Below, in pieces: positions 41,660-50,763 of a DNA stretch of 64,000 nt. Origin of the DNA: Rhodoplanes sp963724735 (GTDB lineage Bacteria > Pseudomonadota > Alphaproteobacteria > Rhizobiales > Xanthobacteraceae); the NCBI GenBank assembly GCA_963724735.1, contig CAVRVX010000009.1:62001-126000 (forward strand). Reading direction: 5' to 3'. The notes below the pieces were generated by a model. That model saw only the letters and a list, made by a program, of their open reading frames with translations. It was not told the origin of the DNA and made no database searches. The translations under genes were made by a program, and so were the position numbers. Within the stretch, counting starts at the first letter, position 1; each line of letters opens with the position of its first letter.

Positions 41660-42820
41660 ATGTTTTCGGCCCCGTTTTTTCGCGCCTTGGGGCATCCCGC
41701 CCCGCAATCGGATGACGTCACAATCGGGGGCATGAACCGGCGGGAATTCACTCAGTTCTGCGCCGGCGTCGCTGCAACAATGGGTCTCTCGCAAGCTGCG
41801 GGCTTGCGCATGGCGGAGGCCGCCGCGACGGCGGCGCGCCCCCCCGTGATCTGGCTGCACGGTCAGGAATGCACCGGCTGCACCGAGTCGCTGTTGCGCG
41901 CCCAGCACCCGACGCTCGAAACCCTCATCCTCGATCTCATCTCGCTCGAATATCACGAGACGCTGAACGTAGGCGCCGGTCACCAGGCCGAAGCGCACAA
42001 GCAGAAAATCATGCGGGAGAACAAGAGCCAGTATATCCTCGTGACCGAGGGCGGCACGCCGACGAAGGACAACGGCATCTACTGCAAGGTCGGCGGCAAG
42101 ACGCAGGTCGATCAGGTGCGCGAAGCCGCCGCCGGCGCCGCCGCCATCATTGCGATCGGCTCGTGCGCCTCGTGGGGCGGCATCCAATCGGCCGATCCCA
42201 ATCCGACCGGCGCGCGGCCGACCCAGGACATCGTGCCGGACAGGGTGGTCATCAACATTCCCGGATGTCCGCCCAACCCGTACAATTTCATTTCCACCGT
42301 CCTTCACCTGCTCACATTCAAGAAGCCGCCCGATCTCGACGAGAAGAACCGGCCTAAGTTCGCCTATGGCCGGCTGATCCACGAGAACTGCGAGCGGCGG
42401 CCGCACTTTGACGCGGGGCGTTTCGCGCTCGAGTTCGGCGATCTCGGGCACCGACAGGGCTGGTGCCTGTACAAGATCGGCTGCAAGGGCCCCGAGACTT
42501 ATGCCAACTGCCCGGCGATCGGCTTCGGCGATGTGGGCTTTGGCTCCTGGCCGGTCGGCACCGGCCATCCCTGCTTCGGCTGCACCGAGAAGGACACCGC
42601 CTTCCACAAGCCGATCCACTCGCTGGCCACCGTCAAGACGCTGACACCGCCCACCGCGTTCCCGACTGTCGAGGGGGCCAAGGGCTGGCCGGCCGATCCG
42701 GCTGCGGTCGCGATCGTCGCCGGCATCGGCGGGGCGTTGATCGGCGCGGGAGCGGTCGCCGCGAGCCGCATGCGCGGAACGCCCGCCGACGAAGACGACG
42801 CTTCGCACGCGAAAAGCTGA
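41660..42820 (+). CDS. hybO: [NiFe]-hydrogenase small subunit, group 1c (HybO-like)
   Basis: The subunit carries three iron-sulfur clusters that pass electrons from the Ni-Fe site. ATG 41660 is preceded by GGAGGG and gives 386 residues, with a Tat signal (MNRREFTQFCAG from residue 25), as in E. coli HybO, which also has a pre-Tat extension. A later ATG at 41732 is possible. Cluster motifs are IWLHGQECTGCTESLLRAQH, AIGSCASWGG, VINIPGCPPNP, ENCERRPHFDAGRF and GHPCFGCTEK. A C-terminal membrane anchor (VAIVAGIGGALIGAGAVAAS) is present. The proximal motif CTGC is the standard form, without the extra cysteines of oxygen-tolerant enzymes. Confidence 0.95.
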   Translation: MFSAPFFRALGHPAPQSDDVTIGGMNRREFTQFCAGVAATMGLSQAAGLRMAEAAATAARPPVIWLHGQECTGCTESLLRAQHPTLETLILDLISLEYHETLNVGAGHQAEAHKQKIMRENKSQYILVTEGGTPTKDNGIYCKVGGKTQVDQVREAAAGAAAIIAIGSCASWGGIQSADPNPTGARPTQDIVPDRVVINIPGCPPNPYNFISTVLHLLTFKKPPDLDEKNRPKFAYGRLIHENCERRPHFDAGRFALEFGDLGHRQGWCLYKIGCKGPETYANCPAIGFGDVGFGSWPVGTGHPCFGCTEKDTAFHKPIHSLATVKTLTPPTAFPTVEGAKGWPADPAAVAIVAGIGGALIGAGAVAASRMRGTPADEDDASHAKS

Positions 42821-42832
42821 GGGGAGGCGGTC

Positions 42833-43858
42833 ATGTCCATTGACCGGCGCGCGTTCCTCACGCGGTCATTCGGCGGCGCGGCCGCGGCGGGCGCGTCGCT
42901 CGCCGCCGGCGAGGCCGCGGCTTTTACGCTGGCGCGGCCGGACCGGGTCGCCTCGCCGGATGCCGTCGGCATTCTCTATGACTCGACCCTCTGCGTCGGC
43001 TGCAAGGCCTGCGTCGCCGCCTGCAAACAGGCGAACGGCGCGCCGGCCGTGGTGCCGGCGACGCTTGCCGGCTGGAATCAGGGCGAGTGGGATTCGGCCG
43101 AGGACCTCGACGGGCGCACGCTCAATGTCATCAAGGCCTACGTGAACGGCACGCGCGAGGTGAAGGACCGCGAGATCGACGGCTTCGCCTTCGTCAAGCG
43201 GCATTGCCTGCACTGCATCGATCCGTCCTGCGTGTCGGTGTGTCCGGTCAGCGCGATGCAGAAGCACCCGGTGAGCGGCATCGTCACCAACAACAAGGAC
43301 GCCTGCATGGGCTGCCGCTATTGCAGCTATGCCTGTCCGTTCGGCGTTCCGCAGTTCGACCTGACCCAATCCTACGGCCGTATCAACAAGTGCGAAATGT
43401 GCAGCCACCTGCAGGCCAAAGGCGGATTTCCGGCTTGTTGCGAAGTCTGCCCGACCGGCGCTTCCTTGTTCGGCAAGATGACCGATTTGCAGAAGGAGGC
43501 CGAGGCGCGCCTGTCGCTGGCGTCGGGCGCCGCCTACGACTTTCCGCGCGGTCGCTTGGGCGACGAAAGCCGGCCGAAAAATCCCGGCGCGATCGCAAAC
43601 TATGTGAAGAAAGTGTACGGCGAAAAGGATGGCGGCGGCACCCAGCTGCGCTATCTCGCCGGCGTTTCGTTCGAGAAGCTCGGCCTGCCGAAGCTGCCCG
43701 ATCATTCCTTTGCAGCAACTGCGGAAGGCATCCAGCACACGATCTACAAATGGTTCGCTGCGCCGATTGTGGTGTTCGCCGGGTTGCTCGCTCTCACCTA
43801 CCGATCGACCCGCAGGGGTCACGGCGGCGACGCGCCGCCTTCCTCAGAAAAGCGCTGA
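42833..43858 (+). CDS. hybA: Hydrogenase iron-sulfur partner subunit (HybA-like)
   Basis: The 341-residue protein has a Tat leader (SIDRRAFLTRSFGGAAAAGA) and a four-cluster ferredoxin core. The cysteine motifs are CVGCKACVAACKQ, HCLHCIDPSCVSVCPVSAM, CMGCRYCSYACPFGVP and CEMCSH followed later by CCEVCPTGA. A C-terminal membrane anchor (IYKWFAAPIVVFAGLLALTY) follows. It relays electrons from the small subunit to the membrane protein HybB on the periplasmic side. Gene order hybO-hybA-hybB-hybC matches E. coli hydrogenase 2. Confidence 0.95.
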   Translation: MSIDRRAFLTRSFGGAAAAGASLAAGEAAAFTLARPDRVASPDAVGILYDSTLCVGCKACVAACKQANGAPAVVPATLAGWNQGEWDSAEDLDGRTLNVIKAYVNGTREVKDREIDGFAFVKRHCLHCIDPSCVSVCPVSAMQKHPVSGIVTNNKDACMGCRYCSYACPFGVPQFDLTQSYGRINKCEMCSHLQAKGGFPACCEVCPTGASLFGKMTDLQKEAEARLSLASGAAYDFPRGRLGDESRPKNPGAIANYVKKVYGEKDGGGTQLRYLAGVSFEKLGLPKLPDHSFAATAEGIQHTIYKWFAAPIVVFAGLLALTYRSTRRGHGGDAPPSSEKR

Positions 43859-43869
43859 GGGAGACCGTC

Positions 43870-45036
43870 ATGCAAGACGCGCATCTCAAGCCGCGCCCGT
43901 TAGGCGGGCCCATTCTCACCGTGCCGGTGGCGATCCTCGGCGTACTGACGTTGATCGGCTTCTACTACATCGCCAAGCGCTATTATCTCGGGATCGGCGC
44001 CATCGCTAACATCAACCCGGGCTATCCGTGGGGCATCTGGGTGGCGTTCGACGTGATCGTCGGCCCCGCCATCGGCTGCGGCGGCTTTGCGATGGCGCTG
44101 CTCACTTACGTGCTCAATCGGGGCAAATATCATCCGATCATGCGCCCGGCGCTGCTCGGCGGTCTGTTCGGCTACACATTGGCCGGCGTCGCCGTGCTGA
44201 TCGATCTCGGCCGCTACTTCAACTCGCTCAACCTGCTCCTGCCCTGGTACCTCAACACCAACTCGATCATGCTCGAGACCGCGCTCTGCGTGATGGCCTA
44301 TGTGTCGGTGCTGTGGATCGAGTTTTCGCCGGCCTTTCTCGAGCGCTTCGGGCTCACCCGCATTCGTCAGTTTCTCGAGCGCTACATGTTCGTAATCATC
44401 GCGCTCGGCGTCTTGCTGCCGACCATGCACCAGTCTGCGCTCGGCACCATTCTGGCGGTGAATGAAACGAAGCTCTCGCCCCTGTGGTGGACCCAGCTGC
44501 TGCCGGTGCTCTATCTCCTCTCGGCGGTCGCGATGGGTTACTGCGTGGTCGCCCTTGAGGCGACGCTGGTCAGCCGCGGCTTCCGCCTGCAGTCGGAATT
44601 GCCGCTGTTAAGCTCGATCGCGCGCGTGACGTTCTGGATCATCGCCATCTTCATGATCATCCGCATCGGCGTGATCGTATTCAACGGCAATCTCGGGCTT
44701 GCCTTTGAAGCCACGCGCGAAGCCGGACTGTTCTGGTGGGAAACCTTCCTGTTCGGCGCCGCGCTGGTGCTGCTCTCAACCGACCGTTGGCGGCGCACCG
44801 AGCGCTATATTTTCCTCTCCGCCTGCGCCCTGCTGCTCGGCGGGACCTTCTACCGGCTCGATAGCTACCTGCTCGCCTACAAAGGCACGGTCGGTTGGCA
44901 GTACTTCCCCTCGGTTCCCGAATTGATGGTCACCATCGGCCTCGTAAGCCTGCACATCCTGCTGTTCATCCTATTCTGCAAATTGCTGCCGGTCCTTTCC
45001 AATCCGCCCCGCGCAGCCGAGGGACATGCATCATGA
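43870..45036 (+). CDS. hybB: Hydrogenase membrane subunit, NrfD/HybB family
   Basis: ATG 43870 gives 388 residues and about ten membrane helices (for example ILTVPVAILGVLTLIGFYYI and FWIIAIFMIIRIGVIVF). NrfD-type subunits lack cofactors and pass electrons to the quinone pool. Conserved residues appear in PWGIWVAFDVIVGPAIGCGG and MHQSALGTILAV. A longer frame extending back across hybA is not used, because its upstream part is only hybA read out of frame. The stop overlaps the hybC start (ATGA). Confidence 0.94.
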   Translation: MQDAHLKPRPLGGPILTVPVAILGVLTLIGFYYIAKRYYLGIGAIANINPGYPWGIWVAFDVIVGPAIGCGGFAMALLTYVLNRGKYHPIMRPALLGGLFGYTLAGVAVLIDLGRYFNSLNLLLPWYLNTNSIMLETALCVMAYVSVLWIEFSPAFLERFGLTRIRQFLERYMFVIIALGVLLPTMHQSALGTILAVNETKLSPLWWTQLLPVLYLLSAVAMGYCVVALEATLVSRGFRLQSELPLLSSIARVTFWIIAIFMIIRIGVIVFNGNLGLAFEATREAGLFWWETFLFGAALVLLSTDRWRRTERYIFLSACALLLGGTFYRLDSYLLAYKGTVGWQYFPSVPELMVTIGLVSLHILLFILFCKLLPVLSNPPRAAEGHAS

Positions 45037-46739
45037 CCCGCATCGTCGTCGATCCGATCACCCGCATCGAAGGACATCTGCGCATCGACTGCGAGGTCGA
45101 CGGCGGCAAGGTGAGCAAAGCCTGGTCGTCGGGCCAGATGTGGCGCGGCATCGAAATCATCCTCAAGGGGCGCGACCCGCGCGACGCCTGGATCTTCACC
45201 CAGCGCATCTGCGGCGTGTGCACCACCGTCCACGCCATCACGTCCGTGCGCGCGGTCGAGAATGCGCTTGCCCTCGAGGTGCCGCTCAACGCGCAATACA
45301 TCCGCAACCTGATCATCGCCGCGCATGGCGTGCACGACCACATCGTGCATTTCTATCATCTCGCCGCGCTCGATTGGGTCGACATCGTCTCCGCGCTCAG
45401 TGGCGACCCGGCGGGCGCCGCCAAGATCGGCGCCTCGCTCTCCGACTACAAGGGCAACAGCGAGCCTTCGATCCGCGCGGTGCGCGACAAGCTTGCGAAG
45501 TTCGTCGGCTCCGGCCAGCTCGGCGTGTACGCGTCGGGCTATTGGGGCCATCCCGCGATGAAGCTGCCGCCGGACATCAATCTGCTGGCCGCCACTCATT
45601 ACGTACAGGCGCTGGAGGTCCAGCGCATCGCCAACAAGATCGTCAGCGTGCTCGGCTCGAAGACGCCGCACATCCAGAATCTCGCCGTCGGCGGCGTCGC
45701 CAATCCGATCAACCCGGAAAGCCAGTCGACGCTCACGCTGGAGCGGCTCTACGCCATCAAGATGTGGATCGATGAGCTCGACGACTTCGTCAACAACGCG
45801 ATGATCCCCGATGTCGCGGCGGTCGGCGCGGTTTACGCCGATTGGACCAAATACGGCGCAGGCGTCACCAATTATCTCTCGGTCCCCGACCTGCCGATCG
45901 ACGCCAAGGGCACGAAATTCGCGATGCCCGGCGGCTACATCAAGGCGGCCGATCTCGCCTCGTTCAAGACGGTCGAGCGCTTCGGCGATCCCTATTTCCG
46001 CGACGGCGTGCAGGAGAGCGTGAAGCACGCCTGGTACGACTATTCCGGCGACGGAAAGGCGCTGCATCCCTTCAGGGGCGAGACCGCGCCGCGCTACACC
46101 GACTGGCAGGATGACGGCAAATATTCCTGGATCAAGGCGCCCACCTTCCAGGGCGAGCGCGCACAGGTCGGCCCGCTCGCGAACGTGTTGGCGATGGTCG
46201 TCGCCGGCCATGAGCCGACGAAGAAGCATCTCACCCGCGTGCTGAAGATCGCGTCGACCGTGGCCGGGACGGAAATTCCGGTCGATGCGGTGCATTCGAC
46301 CATCGGCCGCATCGCCGCCCGCGCGGTGCGCTGCGCCGTTCTGCTCGACGAGCTGAAAGGGCAATGGCAGCTCCTGATGGAAAATATCGCCAAAGGCGAC
46401 ATGGCGACCTTCAACCGGCCGGTCTTCCCCAAAGGCGAGGTGGCCGGCGTCGGCTTCCATGAGGCGCCGCGCGGCGTGCTGTCGCATTGGATCGTGATCG
46501 AGGACGGCAAGATCAAGAACTACCAGGCGGTCGTGCCCTCGACCTGGAACGCGGGCCCGCGCGACGACAATGACAAACCGGGCCCCTACGAGGCATCGCT
46601 CGTCGACAATCCCGTCGCCGATCCGGAGAAACCGTTAGAGGTGCTGCGCACGGTGCACTCCTTCGATCCATGCATCGCCTGCGCGATCCACCTGGCCGAT
46701 ACCGAGCGTCGGCCGATCGTGTCGGTGAAGGCGTTCTGA
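45033..46739 (+). CDS. hybC: [NiFe]-hydrogenase large subunit (HybC-like)
   Basis: This is the catalytic subunit, with the Ni-Fe(CN)2CO site. The 568 residues match HybC in length. The L1 motif is FTQRICGVCTTVHAIT and the L2 motif is FDPCIACAIHLADTE; their four cysteines bind nickel and iron. The 15-residue tail after the His of L2 (LADTERRPIVSVKAF) is the peptide removed by the next gene's product. RIVVDPITRIEGHLRI at the N-terminus is typical. It has no leader and is exported with HybO by the Tat route. Confidence 0.97.
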   Translation: MTRIVVDPITRIEGHLRIDCEVDGGKVSKAWSSGQMWRGIEIILKGRDPRDAWIFTQRICGVCTTVHAITSVRAVENALALEVPLNAQYIRNLIIAAHGVHDHIVHFYHLAALDWVDIVSALSGDPAGAAKIGASLSDYKGNSEPSIRAVRDKLAKFVGSGQLGVYASGYWGHPAMKLPPDINLLAATHYVQALEVQRIANKIVSVLGSKTPHIQNLAVGGVANPINPESQSTLTLERLYAIKMWIDELDDFVNNAMIPDVAAVGAVYADWTKYGAGVTNYLSVPDLPIDAKGTKFAMPGGYIKAADLASFKTVERFGDPYFRDGVQESVKHAWYDYSGDGKALHPFRGETAPRYTDWQDDGKYSWIKAPTFQGERAQVGPLANVLAMVVAGHEPTKKHLTRVLKIASTVAGTEIPVDAVHSTIGRIAARAVRCAVLLDELKGQWQLLMENIAKGDMATFNRPVFPKGEVAGVGFHEAPRGVLSHWIVIEDGKIKNYQAVVPSTWNAGPRDDNDKPGPYEASLVDNPVADPEKPLEVLRTVHSFDPCIACAIHLADTERRPIVSVKAF

Positions 46740-47246
46740 ATGACGGTCGCGGTGGTCGGTCTCGGCAATCTCATCCTCTCCGACGAGGGCGTCGGGGTCC
46801 ATGTCGTGCGGCGTTTGGGCGAGGCATGCGACTTTCCGGATAACGTTGTTCTCATCGATGGCGGGACGTCCGCGATCGATCTGCTCGATCAGCTCGTGGA
46901 CGCGGAACACATTATTTTTATTGACGCGGCCCAGACTGGCGGACCGCCCGGGAGCATCGTCGCGCTGGAAGGCGCGCGGCTCCCGGTCTGGTTTCGCGAG
47001 CGCACGTCGCCGCACCAGATCGGCCTTGCCGATCTGCTCGCAACGCTCGCCTTGATGGACCGCACGCCCGAGAGCGTGACCCTGATCGGCGTCGAACCGC
47101 AATCGATGGAGTTGGGGACCGAGTTGAGCCCGGCGGTCGAAGCCGCAGCCGGCGAAGCGCTCTGCAAAGTCCTGGACGCGCTCGCGGCGCTGGGCGTTCG
47201 GGCAGTCGAACGCGGCAAGAGGGCGGGGGCGCTGCCATGTGTCTGA
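46740..47246 (+). CDS. hybD: Hydrogenase maturation endopeptidase (HybD-like)
   Basis: It cleaves the C-terminal peptide of the large subunit after nickel insertion. The 168-residue protein has the expected nickel-sensing residues: Glu in LGNLILSDEGVGVHVVRRL, Asp in IIFIDAAQTGG and His in TSPHQIGLADLLATLAL. The ATG directly follows the hybC stop. The last 30 residues are a basic, divergent tail. Confidence 0.94.
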   Translation: MTVAVVGLGNLILSDEGVGVHVVRRLGEACDFPDNVVLIDGGTSAIDLLDQLVDAEHIIFIDAAQTGGPPGSIVALEGARLPVWFRERTSPHQIGLADLLATLALMDRTPESVTLIGVEPQSMELGTELSPAVEAAAGEALCKVLDALAALGVRAVERGKRAGALPCV

Positions 47247-47485
47247 CGGTGCCGTGCGAGGTGATCAGCGTCGATGGCGACGTGGCGCTGGTCGCGCGCG
47301 GCGCGGCGCGTTTCGAGGTCAGCCTGCTTTTTCTCGACGAGGCTGTCCGTCCGGGCGATTGGGTCGCCGTCCAAGCGCAACGCCACGCGCACGCGCGCTT
47401 GACTGCCGAAGAGGCGTGCGAGCTGCTCGCGATCTATGGCGAACTCTCCGGGCTCATCGATCGCGCCGAGGCGGCGAATGGCTGA
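47237..47485 (+). CDS. hybG: HypC/HybG-family hydrogenase chaperone (first copy)
   Basis: The 82-residue protein starts MCLTVPCEV; the Cys after Met carries the Fe(CN)2CO unit with HypD. It overlaps hybD by 10 bp. A second, more canonical HypC lies at 53043. By position this copy probably serves as the dedicated large-subunit chaperone, as HybG does for hydrogenase 2 in E. coli. Confidence 0.88.
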   Translation: MCLTVPCEVISVDGDVALVARGAARFEVSLLFLDEAVRPGDWVAVQAQRHAHARLTAEEACELLAIYGELSGLIDRAEAANG

Positions 47486-47999
47486 ATCCGAAAGCATCAC
47501 GGCCGAACCGTGTGACCGCGTGCGGGCGCTGGTCGCAAGCTTCGAGCGGATTGCGCGCGACTCCATGAGCGGGCTGCCGTTCTATAATGACGTCCTGTCG
47601 GTGGAGGCGGTCGGCTTCGAGCGCTTTGGCGACGGCTGGCTCGGCGTTTTGATCACGCCGTGGTTCATGAATCTGGTGTTTGTGTCCGAGCGCGCGGTCG
47701 CTTACGCAGAGGCGGCCAACGGCAAGAAGCGCACGGTCGAAATGCCCGGCGGGGCCCTGACATTTCTGTGCGGCGGGACCGAGGAGGTCGGCATGTTCGA
47801 CGCGTATTCGATCGCCTCGCCGATGACGATCTACAAGTCGCAGGCTCAGGCGCGGGCGGCCGCGCGGCAGGCGCTTGTGCGACTGCGAACGCCGCCCCAG
47901 GTCGAGCCGGCCCGCGCCCCGGCGGGGCAGGCCGTCGTTTCGCGACGAAACCTCTTCAGTTTTGCCGGACGGCCGTTAAGCTCTGAGTCGTCGAGCTGA
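47478..47999 (+). CDS. hybE: Hydrogenase assembly chaperone HybE/HupJ
   Basis: From ATG 47478, overlapping the preceding gene by 8 bp, the 173-residue protein has the HybE core: MSGLPFYNDVLSVEAVGFER, then GVLITPWFMNLVFV and MFDAYSIASPM. HybE-type chaperones bind the Tat-targeted small subunit and stop premature export. The C-terminal RRNLF motif is also typical of the rhizobial HupJ branch. Confidence 0.88.
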   Translation: MAESESITAEPCDRVRALVASFERIARDSMSGLPFYNDVLSVEAVGFERFGDGWLGVLITPWFMNLVFVSERAVAYAEAANGKKRTVEMPGGALTFLCGGTEEVGMFDAYSIASPMTIYKSQAQARAAARQALVRLRTPPQVEPARAPAGQAVVSRRNLFSFAGRPLSSESSS

Positions 48000-48152
48000 T
48001 CCCGCGGCAGCGCCGTCTTGGCCGAGAGCGTCCATGCGTTTGTCACGCCATTGCCGCGACGGGAGCGTTCCGCCAGCCGCGGGAAGCGCCGCGGTTTACC
48101 GCGGTTTTGTGCTCGGTGCTTCGTCCATCCCGCAGGTCGGGCGGACAAAGCC

Positions 48153-49274
48153 ATGATCGAGGGGATCGACCCAGGACGGGTCGTGGTTGACCTCACGGTC
48201 GTCAATCGCCGCGTCTCTGCGGTTCGCATCGGATCGACACGGCCGACCCATATCGCGCGCTTGTTTGTCGGTCGGCCGGTGGACGAGGTTCCGGTGCTGG
48301 CGGAGCGACTGTTCTCCCTGTGCGGACGCTCGCATCGTTTGGCGGCGGCCCGCGCCGCCGCGGCCGCATTCGAACAGCCGGTCGATGAGACGCGCCGGAC
48401 GGCGGATGCGATCGGGCTCGCCGCGGAGCGGATCGCCGAGACGTTGCGGGCGACCGTGCTCGGCGATGCAGGGCCGGGCGTCGCGGTCGAGCGAGACGTC
48501 GCCCTCCTCTTGCGCGAGGCATTGTCGGCCGTGCGCACATTGATGATGCACGGGGTGAGCGAAGGCAAACACGGCGCGGCGCACGGCCCGGCCCTGGTGA
48601 GCCGCCTCTCCGACTCCATGCGTCAGCTCGGCGTTCCGTCCGCTTCGCCGGATGGAACGCCCGATCCGGCCACGCCAATCGGCCGCTTGCTGGCGGAGGC
48701 CGAGCGGGAAACCGCCTTCCTTGCGCGAACCCCGGATATGCTGACCGAAGCCGACGATCCCGACGTGGTCGAGGCGCTGCGCGCGCATGGCGAAAGCTTC
48801 GCCGCGGCCCCTCGTCTGCCGGGACGAGTCGTAGAGACCGGGGCCTATGCGCGGCATTGGCAAAGCACGGCCGTGGCCGCGACGGCGCTTGCCGCCCGCC
48901 TGCACGCCCGCCTGATCGAGATGGTCGAATGCCTTGACCTCTTGCAGGCGGCCGTCACAAGCGGAATTCCGTCGGAAGCGGACCCCGTACGCAGCGGTAG
49001 GATTGGCCTGTGTGAGGGTTTTGCCGCACTGGAGTTCCCGCGGGGCAGGCTCTATCATTGGTTGAAATCGGGTGCGGAGCGGCGTATCGGTGGTTACGCG
49101 ATCCTGGCTCCCACCGAATGGAATTTTCATCCGCGCGGGCCCCTCGTCGAGGCGCTGATCGGGGCAGAAATCGGGACTGGTGAAGAGGCGCGCCGTCGCG
49201 CGTCCCGCCTCGTCGCAGTGTTCGACCCGTGCGTCAGTTTCGACGTTTCGGTTGAGGAGGCGGCGCATGCATGA
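48153..49274 (+). CDS. hupK: HupK-like hydrogenase large-subunit homologue (maturation factor)
   Basis: The 373-residue product is a degenerate large subunit. L1 is reduced to FSLCGRSHRLAAARA and L2 to FDPCVSFDVSVEEAAHA, so only one Cys remains in each and the terminal His is lost. HupK proteins are thought to help assemble the Ni-Fe cofactor. The frame is open from 48018, but the family begins near MIEGIDPGRVVVDLTVVNRR, so ATG 48153 is chosen. It overlaps hypA by 8 bp. Confidence 0.85.
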   Translation: MIEGIDPGRVVVDLTVVNRRVSAVRIGSTRPTHIARLFVGRPVDEVPVLAERLFSLCGRSHRLAAARAAAAAFEQPVDETRRTADAIGLAAERIAETLRATVLGDAGPGVAVERDVALLLREALSAVRTLMMHGVSEGKHGAAHGPALVSRLSDSMRQLGVPSASPDGTPDPATPIGRLLAEAERETAFLARTPDMLTEADDPDVVEALRAHGESFAAAPRLPGRVVETGAYARHWQSTAVAATALAARLHARLIEMVECLDLLQAAVTSGIPSEADPVRSGRIGLCEGFAALEFPRGRLYHWLKSGAERRIGGYAILAPTEWNFHPRGPLVEALIGAEIGTGEEARRRASRLVAVFDPCVSFDVSVEEAAHA

Positions 49275-49608
49275 AATGTCGCTGACCGAAAGCCTGGTCG
49301 AGCTGATCGAGAGCGAGGGCGCGAAGCAGGGTTTCGCGCGCGTGCATGCAGTGCGCTTGGCGATCGGCGCGCTGGGCCATGTCGAGCCGGACGCGATGCT
49401 CTTCTGCTTCGACGCGGTGGCGCGCGGCACCATCGCCGAAGGCGCGCGGCTCGACATTCGCATGGTGCCCGGCGAGGCCTGGTGCCTCGATTGCGGCAAG
49501 ACGGTGCGCGTATCGGAGCGGGGCGCCCGCTGCCCCGAGTGCGGGCAAGGCCGGCTGCAAGTGACCGGCGGTGACGATCTGCGCCTGACCGAACTGGAGG
49601 TCGACTGA
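49267..49608 (+). CDS. hypA: Hydrogenase nickel-insertion protein HypA
   Basis: The 113-residue protein has the N-terminal nickel ligand His2 (MHEMSLTESLVELIE) and a zinc site of two CxxC pairs (AWCLDCGKTV and ARCPECGQG). It works with HypB to deliver nickel to the large-subunit precursor. Its stop overlaps the hypB start by one base. Confidence 0.95.
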   Translation: MHEMSLTESLVELIESEGAKQGFARVHAVRLAIGALGHVEPDAMLFCFDAVARGTIAEGARLDIRMVPGEAWCLDCGKTVRVSERGARCPECGQGRLQVTGGDDLRLTELEVD

Positions 49609-50759
49609 TGTGTACAGTATGCGGCTGCGGCAATCCCGACTCCTCCAAGGACCAGACGGCGCAGAATGAGACTGCGCACGAGCATCCACACGAGCATCGC
49701 CATACCCATGAGCATTCCCATGGCGATCTTCGGCACACCCACGAGCACATGCACCGGCATACACATCCGCACGCTCATGCGCATGCTCACGAGCACGCCG
49801 ACGACGCGACGCACGACCACCACCACGACCATGCCGCCGATCATGCGCATGTGCATGGCCATGACCATGCGCATGGCCATGACCATGACCATGAGCATGA
49901 GCACGAGCACTTTCATGCTGATGATCATCCGCACACCCACGCGCACGAGCACGGGCCGCAGTCTCACGCGCATCGCGGCGACGCGTTCATCGATTTCGGC
50001 GCGGGCCCGGCCGGCGTGCATGTGCCGGGCATGAGCCAGGCCCGAACGCTGCGGATCGAACGCGAGATCATGGAAAAGAACAACGCCTATGCGAACAGCA
50101 ACCGGGCGTATTTCATCGGCCTGCAGACGTTGGCGCTCAATTTCGTCTCCAGCCCGGGGTCGGGAAAAACCTCGCTCCTGGTGCGCGCGATCGACGATCT
50201 GAAGAACCGGTTCCCGATCGCGGTGATCGAAGGCGACCAGCAAACCGCGCGGGATGCCGAGCGTATCCGCGCGACCGGCGCGCGCGCCGTGCAGATCAAC
50301 ACGGGAAAGGGATGCCATCTCGACGCCCACATGGTCGCCCACGCGCTCGACGAGCTTGCGCTCGAGCAATGCGGCCTTCTGTTCATCGAGAATGTCGGCA
50401 ATCTGATCTGTCCGGCCGGATTCGATCTCGGCGAAGCGCACAAGGTGGTCGTGCTCTCGGTCACCGAGGGGGAAGATAAGCCGCTCAAATATCCCGAGAT
50501 GTTCGCCGCGGCCGATCTGATGCTGCTGAACAAGTCCGATCTGTTGCCGCATCTCGACTTCGACGTCAGCGTCTGTCTCGCCAACGCGCTGCGCGTTAAT
50601 CCGGATCTGCAAATCCTGATCGTCTCGGCACGCACTGGCGAGGGCATGGCCGCGCTCGATGCGTGGATCGAAAGCCGCGCGGCGAAGCTGGTTGGAAAGC
50701 GCGGCGCGGCTGCGGCGGCGGCTGGGCGCGCGGCTCACGCAGGCGGTCCGGTGGAGTGA
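49608..50759 (+). CDS. hypB: Hydrogenase nickel-insertion GTPase HypB with giant His-rich region
   Basis: The N-terminus has the high-affinity nickel motif MCTVCGCGN. Residues about 24-125 are extraordinarily His-rich, roughly 44 His in about 105 residues, alternating with Asp, Glu, Ala, Thr and Gly. This is longer than in most rhizobial HypB and suits nickel storage. The GTPase domain follows, with P-loop FVSSPGSGKTSLLVRAIDDL, IEGDQQTARDAERI, the metal-linked GKGCHLDAHMV, LFIENVGNLICPAGFDLGE and the guanine-specificity LLNKSDLLPHLDFD. The protein totals 383 residues. The underlying DNA is a CAT/GCAC-rich low-complexity tract. Confidence 0.96.
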   Translation: MCTVCGCGNPDSSKDQTAQNETAHEHPHEHRHTHEHSHGDLRHTHEHMHRHTHPHAHAHAHEHADDATHDHHHDHAADHAHVHGHDHAHGHDHDHEHEHEHFHADDHPHTHAHEHGPQSHAHRGDAFIDFGAGPAGVHVPGMSQARTLRIEREIMEKNNAYANSNRAYFIGLQTLALNFVSSPGSGKTSLLVRAIDDLKNRFPIAVIEGDQQTARDAERIRATGARAVQINTGKGCHLDAHMVAHALDELALEQCGLLFIENVGNLICPAGFDLGEAHKVVVLSVTEGEDKPLKYPEMFAAADLMLLNKSDLLPHLDFDVSVCLANALRVNPDLQILIVSARTGEGMAALDAWIESRAAKLVGKRGAAAAAAGRAAHAGGPVE

Positions 50760-50763
50760 GCGC

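Noticed and set aside
41660..42820. Oxygen-tolerant membrane-bound hydrogenase small subunit
   Set aside because: The proximal motif is CTGCTES and not CTCCSES, so the two additional cysteines are missing.
43087..43869. An upstream extension of hybB across hybA
   Set aside because: The extension is hybA read in another frame; HybB homologues begin near the ATG at 43870.
44877..46487. A 536-codon minus-strand frame opposite hybC
   Set aside because: The plus strand encodes a complete hydrogenase large subunit with both cysteine motifs, and the antisense product resembles no protein.
49660..49990. Repetitive CAT/GCAC sequence that could be taken for a CRISPR or satellite array
   Set aside because: There are no uniform repeats with unique spacers, and it translates in frame to the HypB histidine-rich region. 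No CRISPR array was seen anywhere in the window.
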